From positions 10,528,501-10,592,500 of the forward strand of contig CM057473.1 of NCBI GenBank assembly GCA_030035585.1: 64,000 nt of DNA, given 5' to 3'. Shown here piece after piece: positions 21,193-31,530 of the stretch. Position numbers and translations under genes: made by a program. The DNA is from Dugong dugon. Lineage: Eukaryota > Chordata > Mammalia > Sirenia > Dugongidae. A model generated the notes under the pieces. It was not told where the DNA came from and did not search any database. It saw only the letters and a program-made list of their open reading frames with translations. The stretch's first letter is position 1; each line of letters starts with the position of its first letter.

Positions 21193-21724
21193 TGTTATGG
21201 ATTGAATCGTGTCACCCCAAAATGTGTGTCAACTTAGACAGGCCATGATTCCCAGTATTCTGTGGTCATCCACCATTTTGTGATCTGATGTAATTTTCCT
21301 ATGGGTTGTAAATCCTAACCTCTATGACGTTAATGAGGCAGGGTTAGAGGTAGTTATCTTAATGAGGCGGGACTCAACTACAGTATTAGGTTGTATATTG
21401 AGTCAGTCTCTTTTGAGATATAAAAGAGAGAAGCAAGTTGAGATAAAAAAGAGAGGAGGGGGACCTCATTACCCCCAAGCAAGAAGAACCAAGAGAAGAG
21501 CATTTATTTCAGAGCCGGTCTCTGTGCTGAGAAGCTCCTGTACCCAAGGGAAGATGGATGACAAGGACCTCCCCCCAGAGCAGACAGAGAGAGAAAGCAG
21601 TCTCCTGGAGCTGGCGCCCTGAATTTAGACTGCTAGCCTCCTGAACTGTAAGAGAATAAATCTCTGTTTGTTAAAGCCGCCCACTTGTACTATTTCTGTT
21701 AAGCAGGACTAGATAACTAAGAGA
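21193..21724 (+). mobile_element. MaLR-like solo LTR, copy 1
   Basis: Starts TGTTATGGATTGAATCGTGT and has ccaccattttgtgatctgat, gagatataaaagagag (TATA-like) and gagaataaatctctgtttgt with the AATAAA polyadenylation signal at about 21654. It ends near agataactaag. The promoter-to-polyadenylation layout is that of an ERVL-MaLR LTR. Relatives lie at 46594, 51994 and 62263. No internal retroviral genes are next to it. Confidence 0.8.
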
Positions 21725-21734
21725 TTGAGACTCC

Positions 21735-21945
21735 CGTGCTCTGAAAATGTCCAAGTAGCCATGTGGAGAACCCCAAGTGGGAGAGAGTGGAGGCTCTCAG
21801 CCAATAGCCCTAACAGCCAGCCATGCGTGCAAGGCCAGGGTAGACCTTGCAGCCTTCCTTGAAGTGCTGTAGCTGACAACACCAGGTGAAGAACTGCCCA
21901 GTCAACCCACAAAATTGTGAGTAATTCTAAATTTTTGTGTAGTTT
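21735..21945 (+). mobile_element. MLT1-like LTR fragment
   Basis: Blocks gtccaagtagccatgtggag, gaggctctcagccaatagcc and caacccacaaaattgtgagt follow the 3' half of MLT1-type LTRs. It is cut off by the Gly-headed SINE. Confidence 0.55.
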
Positions 21946-22216
21946 TTTTTTGTTGTTAGCTGCTGTCAAGTCTGCCCCCTGACTCATGGTGACCCAATGC
22001 ACAACGGGATCAGACCGTTGTGACCCAGAGGGTTTCTGCTGGCCTTTCTTGCTCACCTGTCCCTAGTTTGGAAGCTTCTCTGAAACCTTTTCAGCATCAT
22101 AGCAACATGTAAGCTTCCACTGACAGGTGGCTGTGCATGAGATGCATTGGCCAGGAAACGAACCTGGGTCTCAAATAGAAAGGCAAGAATTCTACCCCTG
22201 AACCACCACTGCCCTC
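21946..22216 (-). mobile_element. Gly-headed SINE, best-preserved head
   Basis: Begins (on +) with T8 and gttgttagctgctgtcaag (RTE-type tail), then a body with ggaagcttctctgaaacctt and catcatagcaacatgtaagc. The head is tRNA-like: on the minus strand gtggtggttcaggggtagaa and gacccaggttcgtttcctgg. The second is a pol III B-box in a tRNA-Gly T-arm context, as I remember tRNA-Gly(GCC). Confidence 0.85.
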
Positions 22217-22968
22217 TGTTACATAGTAACCCTCTAACATGGCCCCCTGTGATCCTTAGCTCCTGGTACTCACACCCACACATAGTCTTCTCCACACTGT
22301 GCAGGGCTGACATGCAAAAACAATAGAATATTGCAGAAATGATGACGTGTGAGGATCAGTCATAAAAGATATGTGGCTCCTGTCTTACATGGATCACTTG
22401 CTGTGGGGAAGCCAGCTGCCATGTCATGACAACACTCAAGCAGCACTGTGGAGATATCCATGTGGTGAGGAACTGAGGGCTCCCTCCCACCAGCAGCCAG
22501 CACTAGCTTGTCTGGCATGCAGATGAGCCACATGGAAGTAGATCTGGTAACCTAGTCAAGCCTTCATGGGACTGCAGCCCCAGCTGACATCTTTATTGCA
22601 ACCTCTTAAGAGTTAGGATCACCCAGCTAAGCCATCCCAGACTACTGACCCTCCCAAACTGTGTGAGATAATGATATTTACTGTTCTAAGTGGTTAAGTT
22701 TTAGGGTAATGGTTAGGCAGAAATGGATAAATCTGTTGTTAGGTGCCGTGGAGTCATACCGACTTACACGGACTCATAGTGATGCTATGTGACAGATCAG
22801 AACCACCCCATAGGGTTTTCTAGGCTGTAATCTTTGGGGAAGCATGTTGCTAGGTCTTTCTCACCCAGAGCTGCTGGGTAAGTTTGAACTGCCAACCCTT
22901 TGGTTAGCAGCCGAGCGCTTAATCATTTGCACCACCAGGGCGACTCAGCAATAGATAACTAATACAGT
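22217..22968 (+). mobile_element. MLT1-type LTR, interrupted
   Basis: Blocks ggccccctgtgatccttagc, gctgtggggaagccagctgc, ggactgcagccccagctgac and gtgagataatgatatttact appear in the order of MLT1 LTRs. It ends caatagataactaatacag after a SINE insertion at about 22730-22948. Confidence 0.75.
22730..22948 (-). mobile_element. AfroSINE, intermediate/long form, nested in MLT1
   Basis: Starts tctgttgttaggtgccgtgg, with a small internal duplication in the tail (accgacttacacggactcat). Module ggctgtaatctttggggaag, head ccaaccctttggttagcagc. Confidence 0.92.
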
Positions 22969-22969
22969 T

Positions 22970-23885
22970 GTTTGAAGCTACTATGTTTTGGGATAGTTTG
23001 TACACAAAGTAAGTGATGACAACAGACCCTCAATTCTCTCCCCCTCCACCCCATAGTCCTTTAATAGAAAAAAGTTAATTTCCTCTGCTCTACACTAAAT
23101 TTTAAAAAAAGTGCTGCTATCGCTGGAAACAACTTGAAAATAATTTATATAAATCATCCATCGTTTAAGTCTAAACTGGCCACTGGCATTAATGACCTTA
23201 TAGTTCCCAAACACTGGCCTAAGGGACTAGGAGCCTTATAGATATAAACAGAATAAAACTAGGATAATATGCCCCTCGAAACATAAACTGAAGTGAAAGA
23301 ACAAAAATTAGAATTTTATCTTTCTTTTGGATTAGAGTTTTGTCTTTTTTTTTTTTAATTTTTTAATACAATTTAAACCAACGGCTTCGGGAAGGGTGAA
23401 GAAAAAAGGAAGTATACTTCTTCAACTCTGTGTCTCAGTAATCTTATTTCTTCTCAAATTCAATTCAGGCAGATTTTGCAAACATTTATTGAACACCATT
23501 AAGGTTAGTATTTTGTTTCTTGTGTTGCTGAGTGCCAAGGTGACATTTTTGGCTCAGCAGTTTATGGATACCCAAGTCAGTCTAATTGAGAAGAGGGTTT
23601 AGAAATGTAGAAAGGTGGAACGGGGCTGTAAAGTAGAGGGTCTTGATTGTATATCTGGGAATTTGGGACCTAATTCTGCATGAGTGGGAATCGTGGGAGG
23701 TTTTTAGCATGAGTATTTTCTGGTGAAGACACTTTTAGAAAAATTAACCTCGATCGGAGAGTAGGTTGGGTTGGAGAGAAGGGAATTTGAATCACAAAAT
23801 GTTCATGTGAAAAAGGAAATAAAAGATAATCCTGCCCATCCTCCTCCTCCACAGACAAGGAGTGATGCCCAGAGATGCTGTGAGA
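22970..23885. other. anonymous intronic sequence
   Basis: No gene or repeat family is recognised. A T-rich tract (23342-23364) is the only simple-sequence feature. Confidence 0.5.
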
Positions 23886-23889
23886 AGGG

Positions 23890-24040
23890 CAGCCCTGGGG
23901 TGAAGTGCAGTGAAGAGAACATGGGCTAGGAGCTCAGACAGTCCCTAGTTCAAATCCAGCCTTCGCTCTTCCCCAGCTGAGCAGTCCAGGAAGGTTGCTT
24001 GACCAACTTGAGACCGTGTCTCGCTGTATGTTAGGATGGT
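23890..24040 (+). mobile_element. MIR fragment
   Basis: The order gggctaggagctcagacagt, ccctagttcaaatccagcc, ctcttccccagctgagcag and gaaggttgcttgaccaactt follows the MIR consensus head and core. Old and diverged. Confidence 0.6.
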
Positions 24041-24304
24041 GCCAGCATGTTTTTACACAACATGTGGTATAACAGTTAAATGTTATAAATTAAGTGAGAA
24101 TAAAGTCCTAGCATTGTTCTTTCTCTTATTTTGAGGAGAAAACTTAAAACACAGTCTTCCCTGCTCTGTATCCCTAACATGCAGAGCGCCTCGTGCGAGG
24201 TAGGAACTCGGTGAAGGCGTTTGTGGCACTAATAACATACCCTGAGGAGCAGGTCTGTGGAGGGAGAACAGGCGTTCAGTTTTGAACAGGTTAAGCTTCA
24301 AGCA

Positions 24305-24454
24305 CAGCCCTGGTGGCACAGTAGTTAAGAGCTCAGCTGCTAACCAAGAGGTCAGCAGTTCAAATCCACCCGCTGCTCCTTGGAAACCCAGTGGGGCAGT
24401 TCTACTCTGTCCTATAGGGCTGCTATGAGTTGGAATCGATGGCAGTGGGTTTTT
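24305..24454 (+). mobile_element. AfroSINE, short form, with perfect 16-bp target duplication
   Basis: Flanked by ggttaagcttcaagca at 24289-24304 and 24455-24470 without mismatch. The element itself lacks the first few bases (starts cagccctggtggcac). It lost about 10 bases in the tail (gttggaatcgatggcagtg). Confidence 0.96.
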
Positions 24455-24494
24455 GGTTAAGCTTCAAGCATGAGCAGGGATTTCCATCTGAGAA

Positions 24495-24695
24495 AGTTAA
24501 CCAGTTGCTGTAGGGTTGATTCTGACTCATGGTGACCCCATGTGTTGGAGAGCAGAACTGTCCTCCCTAGGGTTTTCAAGGCTATGACCTTTTGGAAGCA
24601 GATTGCCAGGACTTTCTTTCAAGATGCCTCTGGGTAGGTTTGACCGCGGACCTTGAGGTTAGTAGTCGTGCGCTTAACCGTTTAAGCCACCATTT
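24495..24695 (-). mobile_element. AfroSINE, long form
   Basis: Tail gttgctgtagggttgattct, body caaggctatgaccttttgga and agattgccaggactttcttt, head tgcgcttaaccgtttaag. It lies only 25 bp beyond the previous SINE's right target duplication. Confidence 0.9.
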
Positions 24696-25363
24696 GAGCC
24701 ACTGCCCCGGTTTCTCTCACCTCTTGTTTCTTTGCCTTGTTCCCGGAATTCCTCTGGGAAAGTTAGACAGGTGAGTGGGGCTTTGTTTATAACCTTGCTT
24801 ATTAGATTATGGGTAGACTCTCTTTTTCTCTGTGTTTTCTGCAGCTAACAACGTGCATCGCTTTTACCTTCTTGCTCTAAATGAATGGTTGTTCTGTTTA
24901 TAAATTAACAGGATCAGTGAACAAAGCGCGCCAGTGCCTGAGCAAAACAAAAACTGCCGATTAAATGATTTGCAGTCGGTGTCAATTGAACAAAACATTT
25001 CCTTCGCACAGCTTTCTACTCTAAAGTATACAACCGAACATGGGATTTCCAGACAAGAGTTGTTTCTTAACTCCTCCCCCCCCCTTTTTTTTCACTCTAC
25101 GGTAACATGAAATTAAGATTATATTTTTGAAAACCAGACGTGCCCTTTTTAATCTCAGCAGTTTTGAGGGCACACTGTATGGCAAAGGCCATTGTACATT
25201 CTTGGCCGTTCTAATTTTGCTGTGCATGCCCTTTATGGGCCTAAAATTGACCCACAAATTACAGGCACGTCCACGCTGTGGTTTGGGGATTTGAAAGATT
25301 CAAAAATTCATATTAAGTGAAACAGAGATATGGAGCTACCTACGAATATACCTTATGCATATT

Positions 25364-25495
25364 AAAGCCCGATGCCATTGAGGTGATTCCGACTCATAGT
25401 GACCCTCTAGGACAGAGGAGAACTGCCCCATAGGCTTTCCAGGGAGCGGCTGGTAGATTCGAACTGCCACCCTTTTGGTTAGCAGCCGGGCTCCT
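25364..25495 (-). mobile_element. AfroSINE, short form, head truncated
   Basis: Tail and B-box region are good, but about 20 bases of the head between gcagccggg and ctcc are missing. Flanks ttatgcata at 25353-25361 and 25496-25504 look like a target duplication. Confidence 0.9.
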
Positions 25496-25505
25496 TTATG
25501 CATAA

Positions 25506-25551
25506 AAAACCCAAAAACTCATCGATTCGATTCCGACTCATAGCAACCCTT
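25506..25551 (-). mobile_element. AfroSINE tail fragment
   Basis: Only the tail is present: aaaaacccaaaaactcatcg then attccgactcatagcaaccc. It may be a 5'-truncated second insertion next to the preceding one. Confidence 0.8.
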
Positions 25552-25554
25552 AAG

Positions 25555-27000
25555 AATAAATATAAGGCTTACTTGCACAAACCATAGGATTTAGAGCTAA
25601 AAGAGATCAAGCCAATTTGGATATTTTAAAATAAAAAACTTAACCATACATTGAGAGAACAAGAATTAGGCTGTATGTGTCCACACCTGTTTGTGCTTCC
25701 ACACACGTGTGCTAGCCTGTGTATTTGCGTGTCCCACTCAGCCTCTCCCCCCACCCCCCACATTTGATTTCACATTCAGGGCTTTGGAAAAAGAGTGGTT
25801 TATAAATTGAACAAGATTCTTGGCAATATTTTCCAACTGTATGCATATGAATATATGTATATAACAATATATCTTTATAAAAGTGTCAGAGACTTGGGCC
25901 AGGTTATTGGGAACTATGCCCACGCCCTGCAGCTCCCTGCACTCCTTGCTTTATAAAAGGCCATCGTTGTGAAAACATGGCGGCGCTCGTACCTCCTGTT
26001 ACTGCAGTGATGTTTCAGCAGCTGCACGCTGCCTCTCAGCACCTCATTACCTTGCAAGCAGAGAAATGTCTTTATTGGGTTTTCACTTATTTCTCTTCCT
26101 CAATTAAATTAGATACTCTGTTTCCAACAGCCCTTCTTATGGGAAGAATTTATGTTGAAAACAGTTTCAGATGCCATGTTTCTTTGTACTCCAGAAAATT
26201 TTACAGGAGAAAGTGTGTCCTTTAAATCAAGAAACAAATACATTGTCTAGAACATTCTTTGTTTTGGTGTATACACTTAACGTTTTGGCCGTTTAAAACG
26301 TATAAGTAATGTACTCTTTGAGTGCTCAGAAATGGCACCTGCTTTAACTGTTGGCGTTCTAGTTTGCTCGGTTCCATCCTCCGTGAAAACACAATTACGA
26401 AGCCATCAAGGGTTACATGAAATGTGACACATAACCATTTGCAGGGAAGTCTGGCACATAATAAACCCTCAGTTGTTCTATATTTTCCTTATCATTCCAT
26501 TAGGTAGGTTCTTCGCAAAAGAAATTGGTATTTAAAAACTTTCAGAAGATGAAACTATCCATAATTAGGCTATCTCTGTGACATTTTGCTAGAGAACTTT
26601 GGTTTGCTTCGCGTCTGTAGTCATACAAGCTTGCTGAAGTCATCCATCTACAATTTGGATCTTTGTGGTTTTTTTTCTTTCCACTTGTAATGTAAATTTA
26701 GAACTCTGACTGTTTCTCCTGGACAAGTCTTTTTTTAACATTTGGTTCTTTTTCACTGAAAATTTCAAGCAGAAATCAAAGTAGAAAAAATAGTATAATG
26801 AACCATCCATGCACTTATTACTCAGTTTCACTAATCAGGCATAAGCTCTAGTCCCTCTTGTTCTGGATAAGTCTGGAATGCAAGGCCTCTTTTTAACCCC
26901 TTGAGGGTCTGCATTAGTTTCAACAAGCCCTTTGTGCAGATCTGGTGCACCTCCCTTTTAAATTCATTAAGATGAGCTAAAGCATCCCGTGATGTTTACT
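25555..27000. other. anonymous intronic sequence
   Basis: No gene is recognised. The stretch gtctggcacataataaaccc (26450-26469) resembles the 3' end of L2. Otherwise it is AT-rich and unique to my eye. Confidence 0.5.
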
Positions 27001-27002
27001 GA

Positions 27003-27130
27003 CTCCAAGGTTGTAATCTTTACGGAAGCAGACTGCCACATCTTTTTCCCATGGAGTGGCTGGTGGGTTCGAACCACTGACCTTTTGGTGTGCAGCTGAT
27101 CGCTTAACCACTGTGCCACCAGGGCTCCTT
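27003..27130 (-). mobile_element. AfroSINE, intermediate form, tail missing
   Basis: Starts in the module (ccaaggttgtaatctttacg) and runs to a complete head ending gccaccagggctcctt. The RTE-like tail is absent, which is unusual because 3' ends are normally kept in retrotransposed copies. Confidence 0.88.
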
Positions 27131-27483
27131 CCTTAGGGATTTAGAGCACCATTTTATTAACACTTCATAATTTCCAGCATTTTTTTCCGACAAGAAACAT
27201 CCTTGAGTGTTAGGTTAAAAATTGATTTCAAAAACTGAAATAACTAGAAAGAACAGTAAGCAAATTAGTTTTAGGCTTAGTAGCAATCCCCGTTTACCTG
27301 TCTGTTAACTAGCTTTTCAGCTTTTTGTTAGCTGCATTTGATTTTGTGTTCTTGAAATACTCGTGGTCATTTGGAATTTAAACATGTTGTAAGTATGATT
27401 TGGGGGCATTAATCTCTTGCCCCAGGTGTCTGTTTGCAAAAGAGACTTCTAGCGTTCCCCCATTTGCCCTTAATGTTGGGAAG

Positions 27484-28075
27484 TGTCTTAATTATCTAGT
27501 GCAGCCATAACAAAAACACCACAGATTGGTGGCTTTAAAGAATAGAAATTTATTTTCTCACAGTTCTGGAGGCTAGAAGCCCAAATTCAGACATCAGCTT
27601 TAGAGGAAAGCCTTTCTTTGTTTTTTGTAGCTTCTAGTAGCTTGACATTCCTGGGCGGGAGGTGCACCTGCCTCCACTGTCATGGCATCTGTCTCCCCCT
27701 GTGTGTGGGTCTTTCCTTGTCTGTTTTACCTTTTTATAAAACACTATTCAGAAGGGATTAGGTTTAGGACCCATCCTACCTTGGTATGGAAACTGTGGTG
27801 ACGTAGTGGTTAAGAGCTACGGCTGCTAACCAAAAGGTCCAAAGCTCCAGTTCACCAGGCACTCCTTGGAAGCTCTATGGGGCAGTTCTGTTCTGTCCTA
27901 TGGGGTCGCTATGAGTTGGAATCGACTCAACAGCGGTGGGTTTTTTTTGTTTTTTGTTTTTTAACCTTGGTATTAACAAAAAGAAAACCCTGCTTTCCAA
28001 ATAGGGTCATATTTACAGGTATAAGGGCTATGACTTCAACATAAATTTTAGGGGGACACAATTCAATACGTAACA
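27484..28075 (-). mobile_element. MaLR/MST-like LTR, interrupted
   Basis: On the minus strand it starts TGTTACGTATTGAATTGTGT and ends ctagataattaagaca, i.e. TG...CA termini. It carries agaaatttattttctcacag (polyadenylation region read in reverse) and a deletion-rich middle. An AfroSINE lies at 27788-27963. Confidence 0.75.
27788..27963 (+). mobile_element. AfroSINE, short form, nested in the LTR
   Basis: Flanked by a perfect 10-bp duplication accttggtat (27778-27787 and 27964-27973). Head variant gaaactgtggtgacgtagtg; tail ggaatcgactcaacagcgg followed by a T/TG-rich end. Confidence 0.95.
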
Positions 28076-28732
28076 GGAGTAAAGGAAAGTTTCCATAGAA
28101 CTCTGACAAAGTGTCTTAAATTCTTGGTAACTCGGTGTTCTTGGCCTTCTTAAATATCGTCAGCATCTCTTCTTCTTTGGCATTTTTAACAACTTAAATG
28201 TCATCTTGTCTGAGACTGATTTCCTTTCAATATGAAGAGAGACTTTTTAGATATTTTTAAATTTAAAATGAAAATGTTCGGCTGGTGACCAAGTTACAAG
28301 ATATTTCTGCGGTGGATAAACCCACTTCGGCTACCTTCTAATATGGATATAAGATTCTTTCCATGGTGCCACTTTTCCTGGCTGTTGGTCTTTTGAAATT
28401 TCTTCAGCTATTTAAAAGGAAAAAAAAAAAGTTGATTTCATGTACTGATACATTAGCTTTGGAAGATAAAACATATTTCTATGGCCAGAAAGGAAGATTG
28501 CTTTTCAGATTCGTGAACCAGCTGGATATAGGCCATCTTAGCCTAAGTGAGAACCTGGCTTTTAATTCTTCCTCAGCGTTTTCCTCAGCTATGTGTTTAT
28601 TAACATTAATCAATCATTTTTTATGTAAGATGCTATTATTTGTATAAGTTGTCACATCATATTTGGAAGGACAATAGTGGAAGGCATTGAACTGCTTATG
28701 TTTCTCTGAGTGTTTAGAGTGTCTTATTTAAG

Positions 28733-28933
28733 GAGGAGCCCTGGCGGCACAGTGGTTAAGTGCTTGCCTGCTAACCGAAAGGCCATCAGTTCAAACCCAC
28801 AGCCACTTCACAGGAGAAGGTTGTGCCAGTCTGCTTCCGTAAAGCTTACAGCCTTGGAAACGCTATGGGGCAGTTCTGCTCTGTCCTTTAGGGTCGTTAC
28901 AAGTCAGAATTGATGTGATCGCAGTGGATTTTT
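28733..28933 (+). mobile_element. AfroSINE, intermediate form
   Basis: Flanked by ttatttaag (28724-28732 and 28934-28942). Module ccgtaaagcttacagcc; the tail is degraded (caagtcagaattgatgtgat). Confidence 0.93.
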
Positions 28934-29010
28934 TTATTTAAGAGATGCATTTATAATACCCTATGGAGCTTGTGTGCTATTGAGTAGAATACGACTCATA
29001 GCAACCAATT

Positions 29011-29198
29011 GGGAGCCTTGATGATGCAGCGGTTAACTGAAAGGTCGGTGGTTCAAACCCACCAGTGGGTCCGGGGGCAGAAAAGACCTGGCAATCTGCT
29101 CCGTAAAGATTACAGCCTAGGAAACTCTATGGGGCAGTTCGACTCTGTCTTACAGGGTCGCTATAAGTTGGAACCAGCTCAGCGGCATACAACATGGG
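29011..29198 (+). mobile_element. AfroSINE, intermediate form, deleted head
   Basis: The head jumps from gatgcagcggttaa to ctgaaaggtcggtggttcaa, losing the anticodon arm. The tail ends ccagctcagcggcatacaac. Confidence 0.88.
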
Positions 29199-29219
29199 AG
29201 CTTAATGTATGAATATAAT

Positions 29220-29336
29220 AGGTCGGCAGTTCGAATCCACCAGGCCCTCTGTGGAAATCCAGTTCTACTCTGTCCTATAGGGTCGCTATGAGTTGGAATA
29301 GACTCAATGGCAACGGGTTTGGTTTTCTTGGGTTTG
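29220..29336 (+). mobile_element. AfroSINE, short form, 5'-truncated
   Basis: Begins at the B-box (aggtcggcagttcgaatcca) and keeps a full tail with caacgggtttggttttcttg. It is the second plus-strand copy in a row. Confidence 0.9.
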
Positions 29337-29487
29337 TAATGAATGGATTCTGAGATACCAAATAGCTGAACTAGGAATACTCATTAAATACTTACCAGAC
29401 GCCTTTTGTGCTGTCTATCACAGTGGTGGCCTCTGCTGAGGAAATGCAAAAATGAATCCGATATGGTCCCTGCTTTCAAGGAGTTTA

Positions 29488-29680
29488 CAGTAAAACCATC
29501 GAGAGCTGGAACCTGTGTAAGGTGGAAACCTGTCAAAAAAAAGGACAACTGAAATATTTTCCACTAAACCAAGCAATAGAAAAGTAGAAAGACTGCATCC
29601 TGTCAAAGGTGGAAAACTTAAAACGCTGCCTGGAAAAACAAGGCATTCCTGTCGAGTTCCGGCTCTCAAAAGTTTCACTG
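29488..29680 (-). mobile_element. 193-bp MITE with terminal inverted repeats, copy 2
   Basis: Left end CAGTAAAACCATCGAGAGC (29488 on) and reverse complement of the right end CAGTGAAACTTTTGAGAGCC. A TA lies just before the left CAG. The core in reverse has ggcattcctgtc, ctttgacaggatgcag and tttttttgacaggtttccac, matching 15391-15567 in the other orientation. Confidence 0.68.
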
Positions 29681-29803
29681 TGTATTCTAACAGGGCAGGA
29701 AGGTACACAGGTGTAATGGAAAGTAGAACTTGGACAGAGATCAGATAAAATGGTAGGATGAAGTGTTCTGTGCTCAGAGATGCAAAGGATCAGGGAAGAA
29801 GTG

Positions 29804-30112
29804 CAGATAGTCCCTGATTCATGATGGGGTTCCAGTCCAGTGACTGTTGTAAGTCAGTTTTGATATAAGCCGAATACCTCTTTTTTTTTTTTTTTAGTTT
29901 GCATTATTATTGCCTATTATTGTCAGCACCTTTATAAATCTGATCTTTGAGCATCTGTGAGTGAACATCTGAGAACGATAACATCAGCAAATTATGCGCT
30001 GCAACGCTGTAGCTAATGCATATTACTAGGATAAGATGTAAAAAAAAAAAAAAAGACGGTTTTAAGTGCAGCTCCTTGAAACTCCAGTATGTTGTCCGTC
30101 AGGGACTGCCTG
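29804..30112. mobile_element. Tigger-like DNA transposon
   Basis: Terminal inverted repeats: left CAGATAGTCCCTGATTCATG, right (reverse complement) CAGGCAGTCCCTGACGGACA. The interior is AT-rich with A14 and T15 runs. I recognise the CAGnnAGTCCCTGA end as Tigger/MER type. No transposase frame remains. Confidence 0.65.
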
Positions 30113-30247
30113 TGTTGGTGAGTCCCCATTGGAGCTGGGCCGCCTTCTTGGGTTTTGCTCAATTGGAAAGAACATAAAGCTACTCAAGTAGCTTCGGTTT
30201 TCAGTTTATTGAAGTTTTAGGTGTTATATTAAGTCTTAAGCTTATTG

Positions 30248-30457
30248 AAGGAGCCCCTGGTAGCACAAATGGTTAAGTGCTCGACTACTCACTGAAAGGT
30301 TGCTGGTTCAGTCCCACCCCGGGGCTCCTCAGAAGAAAGGCCGGGCAGTCTTCTTCTGAAAGGTCAGAACCATGAAAACCCTACAGAGCAAATTCTACAC
30401 CGAAGCCCAGGGGTTCGCGGTGAGTCGAAATGGACACGACAGCAATTTTTTTTTTTA
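30248..30457 (+). mobile_element. AfroSINE, long form
   Basis: Head gcacaaatggttaagtgctc with ctactcactgaaaggttgct. Body cagaagaaaggccgggcagt. Tail gagtcgaaatggacacgaca followed by T9. Confidence 0.9.
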
Positions 30458-30459
30458 AC

Positions 30460-31315
30460 CATATTGAGGTGGGCAGGAATCTCTGAGACGCCAAAACCTA
30501 GCCACACTGGTAAGAGTTAGAGGTCACCAGACAGCCCCTGTCTGTTCCTCCATCTGTCTGTCTCTGTTTAACCTGTGAGGCTCTCTCTCGGCCTCCCTCT
30601 TTGACAGCTCATTTTCCTGCCGCCCGATTTCCTAGTTCCGGTTCCGCCGTGACTTTTTGGCCTGCACCGTGGCTGGCTGTGACTTCACGTGACTTCCAGT
30701 CACTGTCCCCCTCATTTTTGCTAGAGCCCACGCGTGTCAGCCAGCACTCCAGTCTGCAGCTGCTTTCCTCTGGCTCTGATCAGCTGCAGGGATTGAGCTG
30801 CGGAGTTAAAATGTGGTTGCTCAAGAGTCCTTCAGAGAGCTGAGGGCAGGGGCGCTGACTGCAAAGCAGAGGCAGGGGTCTGGAGGGCTCTGAGAGTCTT
30901 CAAACCCCAGAGGACTGTGGGGCGCCATAGGGAGGCCGCCGGGTGCCAGGTTGCGTTCTCTGCCCTTCAGCAAAGTGCATTTTCACTGGGAAGGCGTTCC
31001 CTATGTTCTTAACACAGATGCGCACTGTGATAAGTACCATAAAGCGTTCCCTTAGTAGGAGGGAGGGATTAACATTATATTACACTGCCAGCGCAGGGGA
31101 CCCGAATGGGCTTGCGCATTTGAGGTGTGGTGAAGGTTATCCTAGGGCGGAGTGTGTTTGGAACACAGTGTGTTATTTGCACGGTGATTGCTCTGTGCAG
31201 CTGTAAATTAGGAAGCTTTTTAAGAACTGAGGGCAGTTTAGTTTTGAAGTAGCTAACACAGGCCTGGATTTTCTTCTGCTTTCTTTTAAGTATATATTAA
31301 TACAGCTATAGGTAC
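30460..31315. other. anonymous, relatively GC-rich intronic stretch
   Basis: Between about 30540 and 31160 the base composition is richer in G+C than its neighbours, with scattered CpGs, but not dense enough for a CpG island by eye. The short plus-strand frames there (30601-30843, 30943-31206) carry no motif. I see no gene. Confidence 0.5.
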
Positions 31316-31318
31316 CTG

Positions 31319-31530
31319 AAGGAGCCCTGGTTGCGCAGTGGTTAAAGCACTGGCTGCTAACTGAAAGGTTGGGATGGGTGATTTGAAGCCACCAACCTCT
31401 CCGCGGGAGGATGTGGCAGTCGGCTTCCATAAAGATTTGCAGCCTTGGAAGCCCTATGGGGCCGTTCTCTGTCCTGTAGGGTCGCTATCAGTAGGAATCG
31501 ACTTGGCGGCAGTGGGTTTGGTTTTGGTAG
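31319..31530 (+). mobile_element. AfroSINE, intermediate form
   Basis: Head gagccctggttgcgcagtgg; an 8-base insertion near the B-box (ggttgggatgggtgatttga). Module ccataaagatttgcagcctt. Tail ggaatcgacttggcggcag. Confidence 0.92.

Noticed and set aside
30540..31160. Possible CpG island or promoter
   Set aside because: CpGs are scattered rather than dense, there is no associated exon, and the stretch lies in the middle of intron 2. A CpG observed/expected calculation would decide.
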